From Typha latifolia (Eukaryota > Streptophyta > Magnoliopsida > Poales > Typhaceae), in NCBI GenBank assembly GCA_019914945.1, contig CM034113.1, positions 2,294,001 through 2,358,000 on the forward strand: DNA of 64,000 nt. Reading direction: 5' to 3'. Below are positions 34,082-47,420 of this stretch, piece by piece. Position 1 is the stretch's first letter, and the number at the start of each line of letters is the position of its first letter. The position numbers and the translations under genes are program-made. Under the pieces are notes generated by a model. That model was given only the letters and a program-made list of their open reading frames with translations. It did no database searches and had not been told where the DNA came from.

Positions 34082-36872
34082 TTAGGCTTAGGCTCGTAGG
34101 AGCCGAGCCGCTGGCAAGGGGCCGGCCGCTGGATGGCCACCAGCGGCCAAAGCCCTCCCCGCCAGCCCGGGTCCACAACCCCCTCCTTCCCCTCCATTCT
34201 CCTTCTTCTCTTCTCTTCTCTTCTCTAATTCTTCTTCTTTTCATTTTTTCTTCTTCTTCTTCTTCCTCGGCTCTTCCCCTTTCTGCAGCAGTGTTGGGCT
34301 CGGCAAAGGGGTTGCTCCCTTTTAATTTTTTTTACATTAATTATATGTTTTATTTTCTAAAATTTAGGTAAATTAGTTTATTTAGATGGTAGATTATTTT
34401 AATAATTTACACTCACTAGTATAAGTATTAGCTAAGTATTTTTGGTATAATAATTTATTAATTATAATTATAAATACTTGCATATGAATTTATTTATAAT
34501 TTAGCCATTGCTTATTAGATTAATACATGTAATCATATTGATAATAATCTTATATTTTATATATTTAGCTTTATTAAAAATAATTAAATTATATAAGTTT
34601 TATTAATGTTCATGTGTGTGTATATATATAATGCATTTCTAGCACCTTATTATTATGTATATTATTTTCTATAAAATAAAATGCTAACCTCTCATAATTA
34701 TTTTTATATTAATGGGTAATGATTATTATATGTATAATTAGTAATTAGTTAAATAAAAGTAGTAATTGTAAACTAATTGAATTATAATTAAATATAATAT
34801 ATATAATTTTATTTTAATTATATTATTGTATATTTGTTCCTTTTATGTTTTACATCAAAATAGAATAATTATTGCATGCGTAATATATAATTAGAAAGTA
34901 GAGTCTCCCTTAAATGCATATAAATTATAGTGTTAACATATTAAGGTTATCATAACTATATATTTATAATATATACCCAGTTAATTAATAAAGTCTAATA
35001 AACCATAATATTTTACACGAACATATTCTAATTAGATAAACGATTAACTTCATGCTACTTAAATATTTTCACATCCTGAACCTCTTATTTGAGACCGCAT
35101 GGACTCAGTTAGCGATGAGTTGACACTCGGTTGACGGATGTGATGGATACATAGTTTGTATTTTCTGAATAGACGGTGAGTAGTCTTACCCTCTAAATGC
35201 TTCCCTCAAATTAAGTTATATTATATATTATCTATATGCATGTTTTGGCCTCCAGCATAATTATATGACTTTATCTAGAGATGATTACAGTCGAGTATAT
35301 TTTATCATGCATGTAATTAGACTGATCTTAGATATGAATATGATGATGATAAATAGAGATGACTATACTGTTATGACTTTATGTCCGGTTGATTTGTAGC
35401 ATGAGTATGCATGCTGTGATAAATTAGTATGGGTGTGCATGTGTTGACTATATGGTTGGAGACTACATTGTATTATTTTTCTCTTGATTCCTATTCCACC
35501 TAAATTTCTATTATGAATTGACTTGTTATCATACTGGATATATGCATATGATCTGTCATTTAGAAGAAAAGTATGAAATTTAGAAGGAAAGTATGAAATG
35601 TGATTGATAGGATAATTGATAGAAAGCGTAAGGATACCCGAGTGGGCGCGAGGGTTAGGACACGTTTGGTGGATGATTGATCGCTCGATATAGTCGAGAT
35701 CCTGTGGCCTTACATTCGAGGTCGTTCGTCTATGTGCGCAGTAGACATTCGGACATGTCGTTTGCTAGGGCATATGTGGCGAGTTATCCTTATGAGATTT
35801 CTATCAGCTAGAATAGTGCCCGATCTGGATGGATGTTGATACACTTAGCGAAAGACAGGGTATGATTATATTAGAGATATTCCTTGCAGATGGCAGAGTA
35901 TGCTCTGAGCCTTCGACGAGCATGATGTTAAAATCGGGTACCAAGTGTTGACTGTGCATAGTGGTTTAGTATGATGATGACATATAGAGATGACATTGAT
36001 GACTGAGATGTTGATAAATATTTATAATTTCATTATCATCTGATTACCTGACTATCGAGTGATTAGTATACATCATATATGATTGCATTTGATATCATAG
36101 CATGGTTATGGTTGACATACATCATGTGTCATATTTGAGACAGAGTTATGATGATAGTATGACATGGAGATTTATTTATTAATTGTCAATTATTATATAC
36201 TTTTATTAGTTATGACATGTTATCTACTTTTTATTTATGTATTATTGAGAACACATTCATATACTTATCCATGATATGATGCTCTTTTTGATTCATATTA
36301 TTCAGTACATGATTTACTCTCTGTTTGACATCACGAATTCGAGGTAAAGTCTATTCACTAAGCTTTTTGCTCATGACTCTATTTCTTTTCTAACCCCCCA
36401 GATATTATGATACGTGATAGCGACTTGAGATATCATGAGGAGATATTTTAAAGCAAAGATAAGGTGAGCTATAGACGTGAGATAGTATAGAAGATAGTTT
36501 ATCCAGATATTAAGTTATACAATTATTTGATATTTGTACTCTATTGTATAGACGATGATTTGTATAATATAGGTCAGATTATAGTATACTCATGAATTAG
36601 TGATTTTAGTTGTATCTTGATAGTTTGTCGTGGCCTGTGTGGGCCATGTCAGATTATGTAACTGTCCAGTATGGTTATTGTAGACTTAGAGTCTCCACTG
36701 CCAAGGGGTCGAGGTATTAGTGTTGGTTGATAGTATGATTGATTTCTGAGATGGATTATGTTGAGTATAGGAGTATCTGTGCGTGACGGGTCCCGCCGAC
36801 CAGTCGCGTGCACCACGCGTGCTGCGTAGGCGCGTGGGCATGCACATGCCAGTGCCTAGTAGGGGCGTTACA
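33798..36872 (+). mobile_element. Solo 3-kb LTR (TGTAAC...GTTACA family)
   Basis: 3075 bp with the same part order as the LTR at 7244: a GGCCGGCCTCGTGCC start, a CT tract (33915-34280), GTTGGGCTCGGC, an AT-rich section, the conserved block from about 35030 and a CpG-rich end GGGGCGTTACA. It is flanked by perfect GTTCA duplications and inserted into a Sirevirus-like LTR, so it is younger than that element. No internal domain or second LTR is present, so it is a solo LTR left by LTR-LTR recombination or a unit that moved as such. Confidence 0.85.
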
Positions 36873-37618
36873 GTTCAAATGTAGGCCAAGCCCATTCGAA
36901 CGGCCAAAAGTGCTCCTCTATATATGTGAACGTACCGACAAACTTTTCAAAGTGTGTTTGAATGGCAAAAACTACACTTCTCTATGTAAACATGGTGACT
37001 CAACAACCCTGAATCTCGAAAATCTTCGGTCTAGATTTTATCAAAATTTGTACAAATACTCATATACATATATAAAAACACTTAGAATATTTTCTACACA
37101 TTTGCCAATACTAAAAAATTATAATAATATCTCTTTGGCAATTTATGACAAAATATCTAAAATTTTACAAAAATTACAATAGATTCTAAATAAGCATGAC
37201 ACAAATTTTGTTTACTATCAAATATTATGCACAATTTCAACACTCATACCAAGTAAAATACATGAGGCTATAAAAATAAATTAAGCAATCCATAGCAAAC
37301 CAAACCCAAATGACTAACACTATACACCACACTCTCCCCATTTTATTATAAATTGATAAAATGCAATCAATAGAAAAAAAATATATTAAAATAAGTGACT
37401 ATGACTTCAGTAATTACTCTATAATAAGATGACCTTATGTCATAAGAGTTGCTCTAATTCAATAAGTGTATCAAAATTTTAATTTTCTCATTTTCTATTT
37501 TTAAACAAAGCCAACTATAATCCAAAACAAAAATGAAAAGGAGAAACCCAAAATAATTAATCTTAAAAAAATTTAAAATACACAAATTATCAACCAATTT
37601 AAAAATAATAATTTAAAC

Positions 37619-37621
<3 letters not shown>

Positions 37622-37677
<56 letters not shown>
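37622..37677. repeat. (TA)n microsatellite, about 28 units
   Basis: Uninterrupted alternating TA over 56 bp within the Sirevirus-like relic. Long pure TA runs are slippage-prone and can extrude as cruciforms. Confidence 0.95.
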
Positions 37678-37681
<4 letters not shown>

Positions 37682-38479
37682 ACGTACATGGTAGGACACA
37701 CAAATAATTAAGTAAGCTCCCCCTAGGTAAAATATCACATAAAAGAATACTTAATAAACAACACCCCGAAGGGTGTCAAAAGTTCTTCTTTCCTAATCTA
37801 AACTTGTTTAATTCTCAACCTATAATAGAAAGCATGTTTAGACTTTTGCAAAGATTTACAATGTGGCTTAATGTGTCATTTAACTCCACATGATGACAAG
37901 TAGAAACATAAATTCTATCCTTAGATATATTCTTATATGTCTTAACATTCACATTATATTTTTCATTTTGTTTCCTAAAATTTGTCTTATAATTAATATG
38001 AGAAGTATTAATATAATACAAGATGATTTAATAAAGGAAGAAGAAGAACATATATTGCATTGCACTTTCGGAGAAGAGATATTTTCTTGACTATCACATT
38101 TTAGCCCTTCCTTCTCCTTATCTTTTCTTTGTGATCTAAGGAGTTGATTCAAATTTTTTAGACCCTACAATAAATTTCAAGCGCAATCTTAGTATTATGT
38201 AACTCATTATTACAAAATTTGATATTTTCAAGTAAACTCCCTCTAAGAAAAATTTAGTCATGCATAATAACCTCCAAAATTTTAATTTTATCTCGTAAAG
38301 AAGAATTTTTAGAAAAGAAGAGATTTGAGTTTAAGAGGGTGTTCTCCAATTTTTTTGGAGATTTAAATTTTTTTTAGATGCTCCATATCTTTCAACATGA
38401 TCCGTCATCTTTGCTTTTTCTTCTTTCATTACTTTGAGTTGTCCTTTAAGTTTCATATTAGTCTTTTTAGTGTTGTAGA

Positions 38480-38990
38480 ATTCATTGTGCAATTTTATTA
38501 TAAGCTCTTTGAAATTTTAAATCATCATCATCATCTGACATACCTGAATCATATTCATCTACATTCAAATATTTATTAGAAAGTTCAGCGATAACAAGGA
38601 AGTAGTGAAAGCAATATAATTTTTTCTTTTTTGGATTCAGAGTCATCAGCATCAAAATCATCCCAAGTGACCTACAAAGCTTCTCCTTTTTTCTTAAGGC
38701 AATTTGAACATTCATTTGCAAAGTGGTCATACCCTTGGCATTTATAACACTAAATTACTTCCACTTGATATTTGCTTCTAGATTTTTCACTTGAGCTGCA
38801 TTTAGAATTTTTTTTCGAAAATTCTTAATCAATTTCATAAAAAGTCTCATCAACTCGGGATCAATATCATTGTCATCATCGAACTCTAGAAAAACATATA
38901 TCATACTTTTCCAATATGAATCTTTGGATATATCTAATATGCAAAGTTTATTAATATCTTCTCTCCAAAAGCCCATCTCCTAAAGGATCC
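38480..38990 (-). pseudogene. Sirevirus-like gag fragment with zinc knuckle
   Basis: Minus strand fragments in two frames. At 38749-38708 the sequence encodes a complete CX2CX4HX4C zinc knuckle (CYKCQGYDHFANEC), followed by a C-X-X-C-like CSNCLKKK stretch and an acidic segment (VTWDDFDADDSES), the same order as in the gag at 62.9 kb. Stops and frameshifts separate it from the upstream part (38755-38976), which contains an acidic EFDDDNDID segment. The rest of gag and all of pol are deleted. Confidence 0.7.
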
Positions 38991-40336
38991 AATACAAATT
39001 GAAAAAACTAAACTTTAATGAATCTTTAGGTATGCTTTGATATTAATTTAAAAACATAATAAATGCTTTAGGAGATCAGATATATCACACGATATTGATA
39101 ATAATATGTAGAAAATAAGGCGTAAAAAAAATAATCACAAACATAACTTTTTACGTGGAAAACCCTAAACTAGGTTAAAAAAACTATGGATCGAAACTCT
39201 AATCCAAACCAATCGCTAAAACTTATAGCAGTTAATAGAAAGCTTACAAATCACCCGTCGATTTTTATAACTCAATATGTACCAATCTTGCTCCCTAAAC
39301 GCCTTGTAATACACTACTTATCGTGCTAGGATTCGAAATCTCAGCCAACCTCGAGATTGATCATTTCTTCTTAGTAACACTTGAGATGTAATTCTTCCAA
39401 ATCTGATATAGATGCATAGAGTTAAGAATAATTCAGCACGTTCTGTCTAAAGCTAGAAAATGATCTCCAATGGTCTTCAAAAGATAATCTTAAAAGATGA
39501 TAGAAATTTAGGGTTAGATTAAACCCATTTATATACCTCTTAGAGATAAGATAAGTATCTATTAGAGATAAGATAAATATCTCTTAGAAATAAGGTAGAT
39601 ATCCCTTCTAATCAATGACCGACCTCCTCTAGAGTTAGGGCATTCCAACCCTTATATACCTTATAAACATAAGGTCAAATCCAAGATTAGGTCTCACAAA
39701 GCCCCAGAATTTACAATTTCCGCCACTACGTTCAAATGCAAATCGAGCCCGTTCAAGCGGCCATAAGTGCTTCTTTGTATGTCTGAAAGCACTACAAACT
39801 TTCTAGGGTGCATTCGAATAGCCAAAATTGTATTTTTATATGTATGAATGCGCTGCGAACTTTTTAGAGTGCATTTGATTGCTTGCGAACGCGATGACTT
39901 ATTTGGTCTAAATCTCGAAAATATTTAGTCTAAATCTTATCAAAACTTATAAATATGCTCATATACGTGTATAGAAATATTTAGAATATTTTGTACATAT
40001 TTTCCAAAATAATCCTAACAAGTTTAATGATTTTTATTAATGTGAATAATTGAATAACATGGAAGGTGATCATCTCTATTGCAAAGATTTATATACAATA
40101 ATAAAAGGAAGTGACTATAAGTCTAAAGACGTCAAATAATAATTGTAAGAAGCTAGATCAAAAGTCCATTGGTACGATCCGACAATAGTTGAATGATGTT
40201 ATGTTCCACGATGTTGCAAATGGGACATCTACTAAGTATTTGTGGATGAAATTGTATTGGGACTTGATGATGTTTTAAATCAAACGACAAAAATATTCTT
40301 GAGTATACATTAAACTAGTAGTAGTAAATAATATTT

Positions 40337-41151
40337 TGATGCGATCCGGGTTAGATCGGATCACATCATAGGGATATTGGGCTCGATGGATCGAGTCTAG
40401 TTGTCTTATTTATTCTGCTTATGTAGTTTAGTTAGAGTCTAAATAGATTAGAGTTTATTTAATTAGCTAAGTTTAGTTTAGTTAATTTCTGCACAATTTT
40501 AGAAAAATATTCTATAGACATTCAGAAGTCATCCGGATATTATGGAACTAGTTGGAGAAGATCGATGACGTCCTGATCTACAACTTTCATATTCAAGATT
40601 TCTCCAAATTAGGAATCTATCTTTGGAAAAATGAGGAAATATTTCTAGAAAGATAAGGAAAGCTGATTTAGCTAAGTCACGTTTATCTCTATATCATATT
40701 TATCTTTAATATAAGATCGGTCTAGAGTTAGCCTCTATAAATATGTGGAGTGCATCCCTAATTGCTTATCATTGAATGAATGCATGAAAAGAATTTGAGT
40801 TTAGCCAAATATTTCTTATCGTTTTTATCTTTTACCATAGCCCTAGAAGTATCTCGATCTTCCAAACCCTAGGCACCACCTTCCTCTAGGAGCCACCCTA
40901 CTATACGACCGCCCACCGCTACCCTTGGCTATCTGCCACCCTCCAACAACTGCCGCAAAATAAGTTATTTACCATTCTGCCCTATCTGACCTTGCTCCAC
41001 TATTTTAACCATAACTTTCTATCCAGATCTCCTATTGACTTCATTTTAAAGCCATTAGATCCGAGACTTTCGAGATTACTACTCCTTAAAATCTTAGGAT
41101 CATTCTACGAACGGATCTTTCTGGATTTGGTTTGTAACACTTTTTTTAAAT
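40337..41151 (+). mobile_element. LTR of the TGATGCGAT...GTAACA family
   Basis: Begins TGATGCGATCCGGG, itself half of an imperfect palindrome (GATCCGGG...GATCGGATCACATCA), and ends GGTTTGTAACA. It shares CTTCCAAACCCTAGGC, GCCACCCTACTATACGACC and TTCTGCCCTATCTGACC blocks with 14.8-15.4 kb. The copy is plus-oriented. No primer site follows, so it is probably a solo LTR or fragment. Confidence 0.5.
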
Positions 41152-41229
41152 AATAAATTTTTTTATTATAAATATAGGCTTCAAAAGCTTCAAATATCTA
41201 TATTAAAAATAAATGTGGATTTACAAATT

Positions 41230-41383
41230 CATAGTAGTGAGTAGCATTGCGTGACAATGTGTGACAATGCATTGGCTATATACTGTATGGCAATACATTG
41301 CAGTACATATGCGCTGTAGTGCATGACAATGCAGTGGTTATATAGTGCATGGCAATGCGTTGTAGTGCATGTGCAAGTGCGTG
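41230..41383. repeat. Degenerate minisatellite, left part
   Basis: Two to three diverged units of about 60 bp built from GTGACAATGCA, TGGCTATATA, GTGCATGGCAATG and CGTTGTAGTGCAT. The array continues at 47389-47420 and again at 50048-50150, so three transposons (41384-44266, 44272-47383, 47421-50047) have landed inside one tandem array. Confidence 0.7.
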
Positions 41384-41768
41384 TGTAATAACCCAAGTAG
41401 GGTTAAAAAAAAACTACTCGGCATGATGCGACCGGCCACGCTTTGGCCAGCCTCGTGCCCAGCATGCACAGCATGCTATGGCAGCGGTGGGGGTGCCAAG
41501 CTACTACACGCTGCGACGACGTGTGGAGGTGGGACTTGGCCCACCGGCCACTCCGCGGCCGTCGCGTGACCAACTCTCTCTCTCTCTCTAATATTATTTT
41601 TCTCTCTCTCTTCCTCGCATTCTCCCAGCCTCTTTCTCTCTCTAGCTCTCTCTCTCTCTCCATCTAGTGCACCAGCAGGCACCGACTGCTAGGAAAAAGC
41701 CGTCGTTGGCCCTTCTGTCCGCCGGTGAGCCTCTCTCTCTCTCTCTCCTTCTCTCTCTCTCTCTCTCT

Positions 41769-41807
<39 letters not shown>

Positions 41808-44266
41808 TGTCAGTTTCCTCTCTAGACGCCGGAAATTTGAGTCGCCGGCGAGAGGTCGGCCGCTGAGTGGCCACCAACGGCCGTACCCCTCCCCTGCGGC
41901 CCAACCTCCTTTCCTTTCTTTCTCCTTCATTTTCTTTTTCTTCTTCTTCTTCTTCTTCTTCTTCTTCTTCTTCTTCTTCTTCTCCTCCTCCTTTCCTCCT
42001 TTCCTCCTCTCGGATTGCACTCTACAAAAGGTGCTGGGCTCGGCCCAGCACCTTCTATGTTAAGGTGTTGGGCAGAGCCTAGCACTGTGTATATATATAT
42101 ATATATGCATATTATTGATTACTAATTATATTTGTTTAGGCAATTAATTATTCAATTAGTTTAGTTAATTTAATGTATTTAATATATATGAATTAAATAC
42201 AATTATATCATAGTTAGTAAATAAATCTAATTATATCATGTTTAGCAAATTACCTACAACATAAAATACTATTTTAATCCTAGGTAAGTAATAGTAATTA
42301 TTAGAGTTATGTACGTATATTCTTGCGTAATTATTTGTAGTAACTTAATTCTTATTTTCTTAATTATTAAAGAGAATAATAGGCAGATAATTATGTTTTA
42401 AATACACTATTAAATAATATAATTATGGTTAATAAATAACAAAACAAATATAGAAATGAAGAGTACATGATTACAATAAGAAATTATCTTTTAGCCGGAT
42501 TAATTTTAATGAATAGAAAGACTAACATTATTTGTTATAAATAATTTTAGATTCTGATCCCCTTGTTCATGACTCCATGGACTTAACTATCGAGGCTTGA
42601 TCATTGTCGTAGCAATGTGAACGAGTGATTGTTTGATATTTGCTGTGGTGGTGAGTAGTCTTATCCTCTAGACGTCTTTCTCAAATTAGGTTATATTCTA
42701 TATTATGTATATACAGGTTTTGACCTCCAGCATGATTATATAATTTTATCTAGAGATGATTACAGTCGAGCATATTTTTTATCATACATATAATTAGGCT
42801 GATCTTGGATATGAGTATGATGATGATAAATAGAGATGATAAGAGATGATTATACTATTATAAGGTTATGGCTAGTTGATCTATAGCATGAGTATGCATG
42901 TAATAGATTAGTATGAGTATGCATGTGTCGACTACATGATTGGAGACTATATTGCATCATTTTTCTCTTGATTTCTATTCTACATAAATTCCTGTTATGC
43001 GTTGACTTGTTATCATACTGGATATATGCATATGATGTGGCATTTAGAGAGGAAGCATGAAATGTGATTGATAGGATGGTTGATAGAAAGCGTGCCTAGA
43101 GATGATTGATCGCTCGACATGGTCGCAATCCTGATGGCCTTACGTCCGAGGTCGTTAGTCTGTGTGCACAACAGACATTCGGACACATGCCATTCGCCAG
43201 GGCATATGTGGCAAGTTATCCTCACGAGGTTTCTATCAGCTAGAAGGGTGCCCGGTGTGGATGGATGCTGATACCCTTGCGGGTGGCGGGGTATGGTTAT
43301 ATTTGAGATACTCTTGCGGGTGGCGGAGTGTGATTTGAGCCTTCGGACATGATGTTGAGACCGGGTATTAGGTGTTGACTTTGCACAGTGGTCTAGTATA
43401 ATGATGACATATAGAGCTGACATTAATGACTGAGATGTTGAGAAATGCATATGATTTCATTATCATTTGATTACCTAATTATCGAGTTGTCAATATATAT
43501 CATATATGGTTACATTTGATATCATAGCATCGTCATGGTCGGCATACATCATGTGTCATATTTGAGAGAGAGTTATGATGATAGTATCACATGGAGATTT
43601 ATTTATTCATTATCGAGGATTATACAATTTATCAGTTATGACATATTATCTACTTTTCATTTATGTATTATTGAGGACATATTCATTTACTCATTCATGA
43701 CATGATACTCTTTTTTATTCATATTATCTAGTACTTGATTTATTCTCTGTTTGGCTTCACTGATTTGGGATAAGGTCTATTCATTGAGCTTTTAGCTCAT
43801 GACTCATTTTGTTTTCTCCTTTCCAAAAACCCAGGTGAACGAGTGGAGCAGGATACTCCCTTAGAGATCTTGCTAGTGGGTAAAGAGTAGTGTGTGGTTA
43901 GTGTTATGCGCTAGATAAGTTATCTTATTTGATGTATTAGTGGACATCCTCCAAAGTGTGTCTTTATCATTGTCTTATATTCTAGCAGGTGACTTTGTAC
44001 TTGTATAATTATGTATATACTACTGTTGTGTATATGCTGTGGTGAAAAACTCTTGATGATGTGTTATAGCCTGTGTGGGGCCTAAGTAGAGTTTTCCGTA
44101 TATTTTTGACAGTTAGATTTGTGTTATCTTTAGTTTAGATGTTGTTGATAAATTTATGATGTTGATACAGGTTTATTTGATTGTTAGTAACAAACAAATA
44201 GTCATGTGCCATGCACGTGCAATGTGGGCTCGTGCCATGCACGTGTTTAGGGTTATGGGTGTTACA
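41384..44266 (+). mobile_element. 3-kb LTR family copy, plus orientation (variant 3' end)
   Basis: Starts TGTAATAACCC and ends GGGTGTTACA. It contains a CT/TTC tract (41570-42000), a perfect hairpin (42028-42054) and the conserved block from about 42540 (CTTATCCTCTAGACG, GATTACAGTCGAGCAT and so on). The last 430 bp (from about 43830) are unlike the other copies and lack the CpG-rich GTGACGGGCCCCGCC end, so this is a distinct subfamily. The preceding five bases are GCGTG and the following five GCGTC. Confidence 0.75.
42028..42054. repeat. Perfect hairpin, 12-bp arms and 3-nt loop
   Basis: AAGGTGCTGGGC, loop TCG, GCCCAGCACCTT. Related pairs of TGCTGGGC and GCCCAGCA occur at the same place, after the CT tract, in other family members (for example 46690-46732). 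Confidence 0.9.
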
Positions 44267-44271
44267 GCGTC

Positions 44272-47200
44272 TGTATCGCCCCCACCCACCACGAGTATAT
44301 GCATGCCCACGCGCCCACACAGCACGCGCGGCGTATGCGACAGGTCGAGCGGGGCCCGTCACGCACAGGATTCTCTTCGTGCACATACAATTATGACATC
44401 ATCAAATACTACTTGCTAACATATCCATGCTCACATAATCCAACATCAAATAAAATATACTATTAACCAAATAAACCTGTTAAAATATGAGTATCCAAGT
44501 CCACAATAATATACACTAGACCACTAATTAATCTGTCAGGACCCACATAGGCCACGACAAACCATCAAGATATAATTAAACAACTAATACACAAGAACAC
44601 TATAATTTGACCTGTATTATACCAATTATCATCTATATAATGAAGTACAAATATCAAATAATAGTACAACTCAATATTTGGTTAAACTATTTTCTATACC
44701 ATCACACGTTTATAGCTCACCTCATCTTTCTAAAATATCTCATCGGGATATCTCAAGCTGGTATCACGTACCATATTATCTATAGAGGTTAGAAAAGAAA
44801 TAAAGATAGTCATGAGCAAAAGGCTCAGTGAATAAACCTTACCCCGAATCAGTGAAGCCAAACAAAGAGTAAATCATGTACTGGATAATAGGAATCAGAA
44901 AAAGCACCATGTTATGAATGAGCGTATGAATGTAACCTTAATAATATATAATTGAAATGTAGATAAAATGTCATAACTGATAAAAGTATATAATCATCGA
45001 CAATGAATAGACAAATCTCCATGTCATACTATCATCATAACTCTCTCTCAAATATAACACATGATGCATGCCAACCATGACAATGCTATGATATCAAATA
45101 TAATATATATATGATATATATTGACCACTCGACAATTAGGTAATCAGATGATAATGAAATCATATGCATTTCTCAATATCTCAGTCATCAATATCATCTC
45201 TAAATGTCATTATCATATTAGACCACTATGCACAGTCAATACCCGGTACCCAGTCCCAACATCATGCCTGAAGGCTCATAGCATACTCTGTTATCTGCAA
45301 TGAGTATCTCAAATATAACTATACCCCGCCATCCGCTAAGGGTATCAACATTCATCCAAATTGGGCACCATTCTAGCTGATAGAAATCTCGTGAGAATAA
45401 CTCGCCACATATGCCCTAGCGAACGACCTGTGTCCGAATGTCTACTACGTACACAGACTAACGACCTCAGACGTAAGGCTAATAGGATCGCGACTATGTC
45501 GAGCAATCAATCATCCACCATGCGCGTCCTAACCTTCGCGCCCACTCGGGTATCCTCAAGCTTTCTATTAACTATTCTATCAATCGTATTTCATGCTTTC
45601 CTTCTAAATGACAGATCATATGCATAATCCAATACGATAACAAGTCAATACATAACAAAAATTTAGGTGAAATAAGAATCAAGAGAAAAATAATGTAATA
45701 TAGTCTCCGATCATATAGTCGATACATGCATATCCATGCTAATTTATCACAACATGCATACTCATGTTACAGATCAACTGGACATAAAATTATAACAGTA
45801 TAGTAATCTCTAATCATCTATATATATCATCATCATACTCATATCCAAGATCAGCCTAATTATATGTATGATAAAATATGCGCGACTATAATCATCTGTA
45901 GATAAAGTCATAATCATGTTGGAGGTCAAAACATACATGTACATAATATATAATATAACATAATTTGAGAAAGGCGTCTAGGGGATAAGACTACTCACTT
46001 CTGATCAGAAGACACAACTCACGCATCCGTCACGTCCGGCAACCGAGCGACAACTCATCCTAATATGGTCCACGAGACTTCAAATAAGGGGTTCAGAATT
46101 TGAAAATATTTAAGTAGCATGAAGTTAGCCGTTCACCTAATTAAAATCCATTCATGTAATATATGATGATTTATTAGGCTTTAGAATTTCTACTTATCTT
46201 TATAACTAGCTAGATTTTTAATTATAAAATAAAAATAAAAATATAGATAAAAAACTAATTATTATTAAATTATATCTTAATTAATTAGGGACTATGTAGT
46301 CATTACTTTATTAAATAATAAATAACAAAATACGTAAGCATAGTATTTTATTTGTTACAAAATAATAATGTATAATAAACTATTAGAATTACTTAAAATA
46401 TATCATATTCTACAAATTTGATAATTATAATTTACAAATCTATATATTAATCTAATAGAGACATAAATAAATAAATATAAGTATTACCTATATTTATACC
46501 TAATTAATCATTAATTATACAAATTATAATTAATAATAAACATATTGCAGAATATATATTGTTATTAAAATAATTAATGTCTAAATAATCTATTTGCATT
46601 AATTGAGAAGGAAAAGTCTAAATAAATAACATCAATAAAATAAATAAATAATTAATTAATTAATTAATTAAGACACTGCCATCAGTGCTATGCTTGGCCC
46701 AGCACTGCCTGCTATAGTGCTGGGCCGAACTGTGTAGAAAGAGAAGGAGAAGAAGCCGAGGAAGAAGAAGAAAAAGAAAAAAGAAATAAGAAGAAGGAGA
46801 AGAAGAAGAGGAGAAGAAAGGAGGAGAGGAGGGAGGGGGTTGCGGACCCGAGCTGGCGGAAAGAGCACCGGCTGCTGCTAGCCAGCCAGCGGCCGGCGGC
46901 TCGACTCCGACGAGCCCGAGCTCGTGTATCAGCGTGCGCGTGCGAGAGAGAGAGAGAGAGAGTTAGGAGGGAAAAGAAAATAGGGGAAGTGACAGACCTC
47001 ACTGATCGCAGCGGCAGTTCCAAGGGAGGTAGCGCCGACCGGCAAGCTGGCAGAGCGGTGACGGTAGTAGTTAGAGAGAGCGAGAAAGAGAGTTTGAGAG
47101 AGAGAGGAGAGTGAGAGAGAGACCGAAAGGGAGAGAGTGGAGAGAAGTAAAAGAGAGCAAGAGAGGCGGTGGGGAGAGGGAAGTCAGTGATGGCGGCAGG

Positions 47201-47383
47201 GTGGGGCCCGTGACGGCCAGTTGGCCGGGCAAGTGACGCATGGCGCCCCCATCCAGCATCAAGCTGCATGGGTGGCGCTGCACGGGCACGAGGCCGGCCA
47301 CAGTGTGGCAGGCCACGTCGTGCCCAAAATTTAATTTAATTTTAAATTTATTTATTTATTTATTTTAAGGTTGGGTTGTTATA
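44272..47383 (-). mobile_element. 3-kb LTR family copy, minus orientation
   Basis: Read on the minus strand it starts TATAACAACCC (47383) and ends GGGGGCGATACA (44272). The order is the family order: GGCCGGCCTCGTGCCC, a CT tract (47170-46740), TGCTGGGCC hairpin arms, AT-rich section, conserved block (46100-44800) and CpG-rich end (44272-44400). It resembles the 7244 and 33798 copies, not the neighbouring 41384 variant. Only GCGTC separates its 3' end from the 3' end of that neighbour, so the two lie tail to tail. Confidence 0.8.
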
Positions 47384-47388
47384 GGGTG

Positions 47389-47420
47389 ACAATGAAATGG
47401 CTATGCAGTGCTTAACAATA
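47389..47420. repeat. Minisatellite, middle fragment
   Basis: A short GTGACAATGAAATGGCTATGCAGTGC stretch between two transposons, continuing the array of 41230-41383. Confidence 0.6.

Larger units (their letters stand above)
33116..40018 (-). mobile_element. Sirevirus-like Ty1/copia relic, mostly deleted inside
   Basis: Minus orientation. Right-hand (5') LTR 39048-40018 starts TGTTAGGATT on the minus strand; a decayed primer site follows (complement GCTTTGATATTA, 39034-39045). A gag remnant (about 38480-38990) and a decayed polypurine tract (37129-37145) come next, then the left-hand LTR 33116-37126, which is split by a solo LTR at 33798-36872. Without the insert the LTRs are about 0.94 and 0.97 kb and align throughout, including the CTCCTCTAGAGTTAGGGCAT block. 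A second primer-like site (GCTCTAATACTA, 33102-33113) lies outside the left LTR, which implies a former tandem LTR-internal-LTR array. Confidence 0.7.

Noticed and set aside
36808..37182. 124-residue frame
   Set aside because: It runs from the end of the solo LTR into the Sirevirus-like LTR, so it is a chance frame across a transposon junction.
45361..45627. 88-residue frame, also seen in part at 8781-9158 and 43013-43450
   Set aside because: It reads the conserved core of the 3-kb LTR, but the frame is not maintained among copies, so coding is unlikely.
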